Positions 1-5,011 of a stretch of DNA of 5,092 bases are shown here, piece after piece. Under the pieces are notes generated by a model. That model searched no databases. It was not told where the DNA came from and saw only the letters and a program-made list of their open reading frames with translations. This DNA comes from an uncultured Peptococcaceae bacterium (GTDB lineage: Bacteria; Bacillota; Limnochordia; Darwinibacteriales; Darwinibacteriaceae), in assembly GCA_937988745.1 (NCBI GenBank), contig CALKAR010000276.1:1-5092 (forward strand). The letters run 5' to 3'. The position numbers and the translations under genes were made by a program. Position 1 is the first letter of the stretch, and each line of letters opens with the position of its first letter.

Positions 1-146
1 ACTTTCTCTTTTTTCAGTGCCGCTGTTTGCCGTTCAAGGTTTTGGTCTTTGGAACTGACGCGCGCGTAGCCGATTTTCTGGCCGGCGATAGCCTCCGACT
101 GTTCGGGAATGTCTAGAGGCAGCGGCGGTTCTGTTCCGTTAGTCAT
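1..146 (-). CDS. Serine recombinase / resolvase, N-terminal fragment cut by the window edge
   Basis: The minus strand from an ATG at 146 reads 48 codons to the left edge without a stop. After about 24 unconserved residues comes IGYARVSSKDQNLERQTAAL, the signature start of the catalytic domain of resolvase/invertase-type serine recombinases. In that family the Ser of the ARVS motif attacks DNA; here it would be Ser31, with Arg29 and the Asp34-Gln35 pair also matching. These enzymes resolve transposon cointegrates, invert segments or move elements. The ATG is preceded by AAGG at a 7-nt gap, a reasonable ribosome binding site. The roughly 24-residue extension before the usual family start is slightly long, but no other start was found. 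The C-terminal half and DNA-binding domain are outside the window, so resolvase, invertase and IS607-like transposase cannot be told apart. It is divergent from the ATPase gene on its right. Confidence 0.85.
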   Translation of the reverse strand, partial: MTNGTEPPLPLDIPEQSEAIAGQKIGYARVSSKDQNLERQTAALKKEK

Positions 147-355
147 GAACCAACCTTACCGAACAGGCCGAACTTCCAACGGTTGCAATTCCCAAAGTGT
201 TCTAATGGGGTGTACGACAAAATACATCCTAGTGCCAACAAAGGGTTCAAGTTCAGCATGCTTCTCTTTTATCTCAAAACCATAGCAACGAAGTCGATGA
301 TCGCCGAGGCGATCCATCTCACACGGACCGACTCAAGCGCACTAAGCTGACAGAT
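147..355. other. Divergent intergenic region between recombinase and ATPase genes
   Basis: This stretch separates two divergently transcribed genes, so it should hold both promoters. If the recombinase is a resolvase, it is also the usual place for its recombination (res) site. Visible elements are a TGTA-N8-TACA dyad at 211-226, two CCGAAC direct repeats at 159-164 and 168-173, and the palindrome at 296-318 listed separately. None matches a known res subsite well enough to name. No convincing -35/-10 pair was found for either gene. No open reading frame worth reporting was seen. Confidence 0.5.
296..318. promoter_or_regulatory. Palindrome upstream of the ATPase gene, candidate operator
   Basis: GATCGCC (299-305) and GGCGATC (308-314) are perfect inverted arms separated by two bases. 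An outer GAT/ATC pair (296-298 and 316-318) extends the dyad with one bulged base. It lies about 40 nt before the ATPase start codon, where a repressor could act or an mRNA leader hairpin could form. There is no T-tract after it, so it is not an intrinsic terminator. The regulatory role is inferred from position and symmetry only. Confidence 0.4.
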
Positions 356-2527
356 ATGAAGAAGATAAATGTTGCATTGAAAAACTGTCACGGCATCCGC
401 GATTTAAGTGCAACATTCAATTTCAATAAACAAAACTCCATTGCGATATACGCACCTAACGGCACAATGAAAACCTCTTTTGCGCGAACCTTCAAGGATT
501 TTTCCCAAGGCGAAGAGACCTCCGACCATATGTTCCCAACTCGTCAGACCGAGCGCTCTATCAGTGATGAGCATGGGAAGGAACTCGACCCTGACGATGT
601 AGTAGTTGTGTCTTCCTACGATGAAGGACTGCAGCCAAATGAGTTAACTTCGACTCTTCTAGTGAACCCTAACCTGCGAAAAGAATACGAGGATCTCCAG
701 GTCGACCTCATAGAGGCGCGTGATGATCTCGTCGAGGCACTGGAAAAGCAATCTAAAACTAAGCAAGACATCTTCAGTACATTGTCGCGAGTGTTCACTG
801 GTGAAGACGACAGATTCTTCGAGGCCATGCTGCGAATCCGACACGAAGTCAGACAACTGGAAGGTCCACTTTATACCGACCTTCCGTACGACATCGTATT
901 CAATGAAAAGGTCGTTACTATCCTCCGCAATCCCGAAGTTCAGTCAGAGCTAAGTCAATACATCACGCGCCTAAACGAACTCCTCGACGAATCCACTTTC
1001 TTCAATCGAGAATCGTTCTCTTTCTACAATGCGACAAATGTAACGAAAAGCCTAAGTAGCAACGGGTTCTTCACCGCGAATCACTCTTTGCTCCTACACG
1101 GGGAGAGTAAAACTCGGTCAGTGACTAACGAATCAGATCTGAAGAATCTAATCACTGAAGAGAAGAGGAAGATTACCCACGACGAATCATTACGAATAAA
1201 GCTCGATGCGATTGAGAAGGTTCTGCAGAAAAACGCGGATACCCGCCGATTCTTCGACTTCATCGCGAGCCGAGAAGAGCTTCTTCCAGAGCTGGCCAAT
1301 ATCGATACTTTCCAACAAAATGTCTGGAAATCTCATCTGAAGGCACAAGAGCATCTTTTCGAATACGTTGTGACGCGTTTTGAAGACACGGAATCTCGCC
1401 GCAAGACGATTGAGGAGCAGGCGGTAAACGAAAGCACCCAGTGGGAAAAAGTTATCGATATCTTCAATGATCGGTTTTTCGTCCCGTTCCGACTCAGCGC
1501 AAAAAACAGACACCGCGTCATACTTGGCCAGGAGAGCGTTTTGGAGCTTACTTTCGAATTCGAAGAAGGTGACGAGACTACCGACGTTGAGAGGGAGGAA
1601 TTACTTAAAGTCCTTAGCAACGGGGAGAAAAAAGCTCTTTACATACTTAATGTGCTCTTCGAGGTTGAAGCGCGGAAGGCTGCTGGTCGCGCGACACTAT
1701 TTGTTATCGATGATCTGGCCGACTCGTTCGACTACAAGAACAAGTATGCCATTATTCAATACCTCAAGGAGATTGTAAACTACTCCGATTTCAAGATAAT
1801 CCTCCTGACTCATAACTTCGATTTCTTCCGCACGGTGGTTAACCGGAACGTCGCTGGCTACGGACAGTGTTTTATGGCACAAAAAGACGCTGGAAGGATA
1901 GTTCTCAACAAAGCGGACCATGTCAATAATCCGTTCATCAATCTCTTCAAGCGGCACTTCTTCACCTGTGGAATGCAGCGCATCGCATCAATCCCGTTTG
2001 TGCGAAACATCCTTGAATACACCAAGGGGAAAACAGACGAAGATTACAAGGTGCTCACATCGCTCCTCCATTGGAAGACTGACTCCCCCTCAATTACAAA
2101 CAGGGATCTCGACCGGATTTTTGCGGATACGTTCCACGGGCAGGATGAGGAAAGCTGGGGATCACCGGAAGACAGAGTGATGGATCTGCTAAACCAACAG
2201 GCCGAAGAGGCCGTCTCTGCCAAAGAAGGTGTCAATTTCGAGAACAAGATCGTGCTGTCCATCGCTACTCGAATACTTGCAGAGAAGTATATGATAACCG
2301 AGCTCAACGATCCCCAATTTGTCGAACGGATCACAAGGAATCAGACCGCAGAATTATTTAGAGAGTTCAAAAACCGCGAACTCGGCACCCCTGAAAGTCA
2401 AAAAATACTCGAGGGCGTCTCGCTCATGACGCCAGAGAGTATCCACGTCAACGCGTTCATGTATGAACCAATCATCGATATGTCCGATACAGCCCTGCGA
2501 AAACTATACCGACAGGCAAAAAACTAG
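356..2527 (+). CDS. ABC/SMC-type AAA_13-like ATPase, PrrC/RloC-like candidate antiphage effector
   Basis: This 723-residue protein has a split ABC-type ATPase head. The Walker A motif is at residues 33-41 (APNGTMKTS), the ABC signature LSNGE at 420-424, and Walker B at 447-453 (TLFVIDD). A D-loop-like SFD follows at 457-459, and the switch histidine H486 lies in LLTHN. The roughly 370 residues between Walker A and the signature are helical and charged, with a probable short coiled coil near 105-138. There is no CxxC zinc hook as in RloC; the only cysteines are C11, C505 and C538. The C-terminal 240 residues contain R550-N-I-L-E554 and H572, resembling the Arg/Glu/His triad of PrrC anticodon nucleases, although the spacing to His is shorter. 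Walker A is unusual: Ala33 and Met38 replace the outer glycines. Asp453 replaces the usual catalytic Glu. The ATG at 356 is the first start codon after an in-frame stop at 230, and no strong Shine-Dalgarno precedes it. The gene stands alone, facing away from the recombinase gene. Its ATPase nature is secure; nuclease activity and antiphage function are inferred. Confidence 0.85.
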   Translation: MKKINVALKNCHGIRDLSATFNFNKQNSIAIYAPNGTMKTSFARTFKDFSQGEETSDHMFPTRQTERSISDEHGKELDPDDVVVVSSYDEGLQPNELTSTLLVNPNLRKEYEDLQVDLIEARDDLVEALEKQSKTKQDIFSTLSRVFTGEDDRFFEAMLRIRHEVRQLEGPLYTDLPYDIVFNEKVVTILRNPEVQSELSQYITRLNELLDESTFFNRESFSFYNATNVTKSLSSNGFFTANHSLLLHGESKTRSVTNESDLKNLITEEKRKITHDESLRIKLDAIEKVLQKNADTRRFFDFIASREELLPELANIDTFQQNVWKSHLKAQEHLFEYVVTRFEDTESRRKTIEEQAVNESTQWEKVIDIFNDRFFVPFRLSAKNRHRVILGQESVLELTFEFEEGDETTDVEREELLKVLSNGEKKALYILNVLFEVEARKAAGRATLFVIDDLADSFDYKNKYAIIQYLKEIVNYSDFKIILLTHNFDFFRTVVNRNVAGYGQCFMAQKDAGRIVLNKADHVNNPFINLFKRHFFTCGMQRIASIPFVRNILEYTKGKTDEDYKVLTSLLHWKTDSPSITNRDLDRIFADTFHGQDEESWGSPEDRVMDLLNQQAEEAVSAKEGVNFENKIVLSIATRILAEKYMITELNDPQFVERITRNQTAELFREFKNRELGTPESQKILEGVSLMTPESIHVNAFMYEPIIDMSDTALRKLYRQAKN

Positions 2528-2586
2528 AGAGTCAGCCAAGCGGAGACGAAAATAGTTTAGGTAACCTCTTTACCTTCTAATTGAAA

Positions 2587-2624
2587 GAAAAGCTCATTCG
2601 GCTCTCATCGACTAGGAGCCTTTC
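2587..2624. terminator. Probable bidirectional intrinsic terminator between convergent genes
   Basis: GAAAAGCTC (2587-2595) pairs with GAGCCTTTC (2616-2624) over 9 bp, with one G-T wobble. A competing inner hairpin joins GGCTC (2600-2604) to GAGCC (2616-2620). The A-rich left arm and T-rich right arm make the structure terminator-like when read from either strand. This suits its place between the ATPase stop (2527) and the S51 gene stop (2653), which converge here. The T-tracts are short, so efficiency is uncertain. A further small dyad (AGGTAA/TTACCT, 2559-2575) lies just to the left. Confidence 0.6.
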
Positions 2625-2652
2625 ACACCATCAATTGCTCTAACCTGTACAG

Positions 2653-3246
2653 CTAAATAAGCATTGATCCCCGGGCATCTACATAGAGAGCTTGTCCGTC
2701 CCTCAGCAACAGCAGATTCCATTTTTTGCCATACTCTTCCACCGTCTTACTAATGATGTTGATGGAATACGGACCAGTTGTACCTTGGGCATGAGGAACC
2801 ACCACAAATTCAGTGAGATGAAGCCCGGTATAATCCCCGAGATCAGGAGCTATGGAAAGATTATCCATCACCGTGGCTGGCTCAATTGAAGGACCAGCAA
2901 CCATCGCCCCAGCAGAACTACCCGCATACAACTTTCCAGCGCGCACAGCATCAACAAGAAGCTGGTCTGCCCCTGTGGATTTCAGCGCATGGAGCAAGCG
3001 GAATGTTTCACCACTCGCAACATAGACACAATCAGCTAGTTCAAGCTCTTTGCGGAAATCTGCCAGTGCCATCTGTGACACAGTGACAGGAACTAGCACC
3101 TCCGCCGCCTCGCCCACAGTTTTCAACTCCTCTTGGGCGAACGGGGCTTCCCGCATCTCAACTGCTGCATCATCGATATAGAGAATCCTGCCAGTCAGGT
3201 AGGTGACAAGGTCAGGGTGCAGGTAGGAAGCAAGAAATAGTCTCAT
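2653..3246 (-). CDS. S51 (peptidase E-like) Ser hydrolase, type 1 glutamine amidotransferase-like fold
   Basis: The 197-residue product begins MRLFLASY, as expected for the first strand of peptidase S51 proteins. Residues 76-85 (VASGETFRLL) align with the family's GGNTF-type loop. G109-S-S-A-G113 is the nucleophile elbow with Ser111 as the likely catalytic serine, and VVPHA supplies the likely catalytic His152. Acidic residues near 135-138 could complete the site. Known family members include dipeptidase E, which cleaves Asp-Xaa dipeptides, and cyanophycinase. The substrate cannot be read from sequence, and the Asn-to-Glu change in the GxTF loop (Glu80) argues against assuming PepE specificity. 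There is no signal peptide or membrane segment, so it is probably cytoplasmic. The length is slightly below the usual 200-230. The start at 3246 lies 9 bp after the abi stop, so the gene is very likely co-transcribed with abi and may rely on translational coupling, because its ribosome binding site is poor. Confidence 0.8.
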   Translation of the reverse strand: MRLFLASYLHPDLVTYLTGRILYIDDAAVEMREAPFAQEELKTVGEAAEVLVPVTVSQMALADFRKELELADCVYVASGETFRLLHALKSTGADQLLVDAVRAGKLYAGSSAGAMVAGPSIEPATVMDNLSIAPDLGDYTGLHLTEFVVVPHAQGTTGPYSINIISKTVEEYGKKWNLLLLRDGQALYVDARGSMLI

Positions 3247-3255
3247 GAAGCCAGC

Positions 3256-3936
3256 CTACGGCCTATTGATCCGCAGATCAGGGATCCTCGAGTGTTCAGC
3301 AATCCACTGCGACGCACCCGGATCGATCCACGTGGACAAAAGCCTGACGGCTTGCTGCGCACGATCAAGCCGAGCATTTTCATGCTGCCTGTTCCGCCTA
3401 ATAATTGGTTCATGATGAGCACAACGGTTACGTAGTTTGTAGACCACATCAACCTCACGCTTGAAATCAGTCAAAGAAGGAACGAAGATGCCAGCCCCGC
3501 CCTCATCCGTGGCGGAAACCGGCGTGGCCACAAGACTATTACGAACTAGTGGCCAAATCGTCGACGCGTACGTATTGGTAAAAAGATACGCCCAGAAATC
3601 GAAGCTCAACTCAGCAATCACCCGTCCCGATGGTGGCACCTGACCTCGGCTAATTCCCGCCCGCCGTTCCGCCTTCTGAATAGACTTCTTCGCCTGCCGA
3701 TCAAAAGGAATAGCCGGGTGGACATACCACCGCTGCCCATACCTTGGAGACACAGCAGTATCGACACAGTTACGCAAGAGCACCTCGACATGCTGAATAT
3801 CTTCCAGGAAGGACTTGGTCACGCGAGTATTCCACAGGTAGAGAGCGTCGGGATCCGAGTGGAAGCTGTAGGTTTTCATCCGCTCGGATGAAAACCAAGC
3901 CTCAAGATCACTAACCGGATTATTCTTGGATGACAT
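3256..3936 (-). CDS. Abi-family (AbiD/F, Abi_2-like) HEPN protein, abortive infection
   Basis: The 226-residue product carries R169-N-R-C-A-H174-H-E. This is a canonical HEPN RNase motif (R-N-xxx-H) and the hallmark of Abi-like proteins related to lactococcal AbiD/AbiF. The N-terminal half fits the same family: WFSSERMKTY (14-23), LYLWNTRVTKSFLEDIQHVEVLLRN split across helices at 32-56, and a mid-protein FWAYLF helix (114-119). In the family, HEPN proteins are thought to cut RNA in infected cells and stop phage spread; the exact target here is unknown. The ATG at 3936 lacks a clear Shine-Dalgarno, and a small palindrome lies just upstream. A 26-bp inverted repeat sits in codons 14-22. The gene is first in a two-gene unit with the S51 hydrolase, 9 bp apart. 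There are no membrane segments. Family membership is fairly secure from the motif; the antiphage role is inferred from the family. Confidence 0.85.
   Translation of the reverse strand: MSSKNNPVSDLEAWFSSERMKTYSFHSDPDALYLWNTRVTKSFLEDIQHVEVLLRNCVDTAVSPRYGQRWYVHPAIPFDRQAKKSIQKAERRAGISRGQVPPSGRVIAELSFDFWAYLFTNTYASTIWPLVRNSLVATPVSATDEGGAGIFVPSLTDFKREVDVVYKLRNRCAHHEPIIRRNRQHENARLDRAQQAVRLLSTWIDPGASQWIAEHSRIPDLRINRP
3871..3896. repeat. 26-bp inverted repeat inside the start of the abi gene
   Basis: GGTTTTCATCCG (3871-3882) is followed by two bases and then its exact reverse complement CGGATGAAAACC (3885-3896). The arms are 12 bp and perfect. The repeat covers nucleotides 41-66 of the abi coding sequence, residues 14-22. 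In the mRNA it would form a strong hairpin shortly after the start codon; as DNA it could bind a dimeric regulator. The amino acids encoded here (WFSSERMKT) look typical for the family, so coding is not disrupted. Confidence 0.8.
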
Positions 3937-3941
3937 ACGTA

Positions 3942-3957
3942 CCAGTGTTACACTTGG
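3942..3957. promoter_or_regulatory. Small palindrome next to the abi start codon, candidate operator
   Basis: AGTGT (3944-3948) and ACACT (3950-3954) are inverted around one base, with a CC/GG outer pair offset by one base. On the minus strand it lies 7 nt before the abi ATG, where the ribosome binding site would be. No good Shine-Dalgarno is seen there. Binding of a repressor at this position, or transcription starting close to the ATG, would both be possible. The symmetry is short, so chance is not excluded. Confidence 0.3.
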
Positions 3958-3966
3958 AACCGAAGG

Positions 3967-4018
3967 CCCCGGAGCGATCCCTGCGTTTTAGACGCACATC
4001 ACCGGGGTTATTGATTTT
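3967..4018 (+). terminator. Terminator-like nested hairpin, reading in the plus direction
   Basis: CCCCGG (3967-3972) pairs with CCGGGG (4002-4007), and inside it TGCGT (3982-3986) pairs with ACGCA (3992-3996). The plus strand continues with TTATTGATTTTTC, a T-rich tail expected of an intrinsic terminator. Read on the minus strand, the direction of both flanking genes, no T-tract follows. It therefore does not look like the erm terminator, although the hairpin could still slow polymerase or shield mRNA ends. Confidence 0.4.
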
Positions 4019-4035
4019 TCTTGGCCCGCCTCCCC

Positions 4036-4051
4036 AGAGGAATTCTCCTCT
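4036..4051 (-). repeat. Short hairpin just after the erm stop codon
   Basis: AGAGGA (4036-4041) and TCCTCT (4046-4051) form a perfect 6-bp stem with a 4-nt loop, 5 nt beyond the erm stop. On the minus strand it is followed by G-rich sequence, not a T-tract. It may protect the 3' end of the erm mRNA, but it does not qualify as a standard intrinsic terminator. Transcription from erm into abi is thus possible. Confidence 0.4.
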
Positions 4052-4056
4052 CGGAA

Positions 4057-4857
4057 CTATTTCCTCTGTTTGCGGCGTCGCGGCGGAACTGCCCCACGGC
4101 TTTCGAAGAGGCTGACCATCTGAGCAACAGACAGGTCAGAGGGCAGCTGATGCGAATGCACACCGGACCGCTCGGCCCATTTCCGCGCCGCCTGTCGAGA
4201 GGGAAATATCTTCGCTTGGGTGACGATATCGACGATCCCACGACCCTTCCCCGTATAGACGGCGTGCACTAGAGCTTGGAACGCCTTTCGCTTTCCAACT
4301 GGTACCAACATTTTAGGACGGCGTCGGATGTGCAAAACGCCACCATCCACACTAGGACGAGGGGTAAACGCCTCCCGGCTAACACGTTCTCCAAGCTCAA
4401 AAGTGAACCACGGAGCCCACTGGGCGGTCATCATGGTTGACGCACCGACGCCAGCACGTCGGCGGGCAACCTCCCACTGCATAAGCAGCACAGCGTCGGT
4501 CCAGCCTGGGGCGCGAAAAAGGCGCCGCAAGATGGATGTGGTGATATGAAACGGGATGTTACCAACAATCACATGAGGGTGGGCTGGCAGACGGTATCTC
4601 AGAAAATCTTCGTTGATGACAGTCACAGCATCGTCAAGTTCCCGCCGCAGCGCACCTGCCAGCGCGGGGTCAATTTCAACAGCTGTGAGAGATCGTCCCG
4701 TACAAGACAACGGATGAGTCAGCGCTCCTTGGCCGGGACCAATCTCAATCAAGGGGCCGCTAGTGCTTCCCACACGCTCCAAGAGAGAGGCGATAACGCG
4801 GGAGTCAGTGAGAAAGTTCTGGCCGTTTTCGTGACGACCACGAGAATATGCAGACAT
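4057..4857 (-). CDS. erm(X)-like: 23S rRNA (adenine-N6) methyltransferase Erm, Erm(X)-like macrolide-lincosamide-streptogramin B resistance
   Basis: The enzyme would methylate A2058 (E. coli numbering) of 23S rRNA and so block macrolide, lincosamide and streptogramin B binding. The 266-residue protein starts MSAYSRGRHENGQNFL, the usual Erm opening. The SAM-binding motif EIGPGQG is at 38-44, the ribose-binding acidic residue E61 is in AVEID, and D84 is in NEDFL. The catalytic motif N100-I-P-F-H104 replaces the NIPY form of ErmC with Phe, as is common in actinobacterial Erm proteins. The block around VLLMQWEVARRRAGVGAS (123-140) closely resembles what I recall of Erm(X). The C-terminus is Arg/Lys-rich. 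All catalytic motifs are intact. The start at 4857 is preferred over an ATG at 4899: it has GGAG 6 nt upstream, it begins where family members begin, and the longer version would read through attenuator RNA. Whether it is an Erm(X) allele or a new class depends on percent identity. Confidence 0.93.
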   Translation of the reverse strand: MSAYSRGRHENGQNFLTDSRVIASLLERVGSTSGPLIEIGPGQGALTHPLSCTGRSLTAVEIDPALAGALRRELDDAVTVINEDFLRYRLPAHPHVIVGNIPFHITTSILRRLFRAPGWTDAVLLMQWEVARRRAGVGASTMMTAQWAPWFTFELGERVSREAFTPRPSVDGGVLHIRRRPKMLVPVGKRKAFQALVHAVYTGKGRGIVDIVTQAKIFPSRQAARKWAERSGVHSHQLPSDLSVAQMVSLFESRGAVPPRRRKQRK

Positions 4858-4862
4858 GGGAT

Positions 4863-4978
4863 GCTCCGAAAAGAAGAGTTTTGGAGCCGGGCATGGCAAA
4901 ATGACAGCCCGGCTTAGTGACCGGAGCGGTGACCACTACTGGAAGGTCAACCGCTGTTAGCGGTTGCGGCGCAACCGC
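4863..4978 (-). promoter_or_regulatory. erm translational attenuator with mutually exclusive hairpins
   Basis: Read on the minus strand, four structures are visible. Stem A pairs GCGGTTGC (4978-4971) with GCAACCGC (4967-4960) around a 3-nt loop and lies in the last codons of the leader. Stem B uses overlapping bases: CAACCGCT (4966-4959) pairs with AGCGGTTG (4955-4948). A and B therefore cannot coexist. Stem C pairs 4938-4931 with 4922-4915 (8 pairs, two wobble). Stem D pairs AGCCGGGC (4914-4907) with GCCCGGCT (4892-4885). The Shine-Dalgarno can pair with bases of the C loop or the D right arm. A ribosome stalled at the RLR codons would cover the stem A/B strand and shift the balance downstream. 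The exact ON and OFF folds need thermodynamic calculation. Confidence 0.75.
4864..4867 (-). promoter_or_regulatory. Shine-Dalgarno of erm, can be masked by base pairing
   Basis: GGAG on the minus strand lies 6 nt before the ATG at 4857 and decides the start. The surrounding GGAGC (4867-4863) is complementary to GCTCC at 4887-4883. CGGAGC (4868-4863) is complementary to GCTCCG at 4927-4922. Either pairing would hide the ribosome binding site, as expected for translational attenuation. Confidence 0.7.
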
Positions 4979-5004
4979 ATCGAAGCAGTTCCCAAAATCA
5001 ACAT
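4957..5004 (-). CDS. Erm leader peptide, macrolide-sensing stalling peptide
   Basis: The minus strand encodes MLILGTASMRLRRNR then TAA, 15 residues, ending 99 nt before the erm start. From memory, the leader reported for corynebacterial Erm(X) is MLISGTAFLRLRTNR, nearly the same in length and pattern. The Arg-Leu-Arg near the end is the +X+ motif (Arg/Lys-X-Arg/Lys) at which ribosomes stall when macrolides or ketolides are bound. Its last codons form one arm of the attenuator, so stalling there would alter RNA folding and open the erm start. The ribosome binding site is poor (only GAG at 5010-5008), and the predicted transcription start is within a few nucleotides of this ATG, so translation may be leaderless. 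The peptide acts in cis and has no separate product role. Confidence 0.85.
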   Translation of the reverse strand: MLILGTASMRLRRNR

Positions 5005-5011
5005 GTTCTCG

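Noticed and set aside
211..226. TGTA-N8-TACA dyad as a resolvase crossover site
   Set aside because: The half sites are only four bases and no array of three subsites is visible, so it is noted as a possibility but not called.
1190..1620. Minus-strand frames of about 95-107 codons opposite the ATPase gene
   Set aside because: They overlap a continuous 723-codon gene with ordered motifs and encode low-complexity, Ser/Arg-rich products typical of antisense frames.
3982..4007. The nested hairpin between erm and abi as an integron attC site
   Set aside because: It lacks the GTTRRRY and RYYYAAC core sites, and no integrase is present in the window.
4858..4899. A longer erm reading frame starting at an ATG at 4899 (14 extra residues)
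   Set aside because: The extra residues do not look like any Erm N-terminus, the ATG lies inside an attenuator hairpin loop, and a good GGAG precedes the ATG at 4857.
4546..4917. A 123-codon plus-strand frame opposite erm
   Set aside because: It is antisense to a well-supported methyltransferase and its leader region, and its translation shows no recognisable motif.
3968..4928. CCGGAGCG repeated at 3969-3976 and 4921-4928, flanking erm like target-site duplications
   Set aside because: The second copy is explained by its pairing with the erm Shine-Dalgarno, no terminal inverted repeats adjoin either copy, and an 8-base match in GC-rich DNA is weak evidence.
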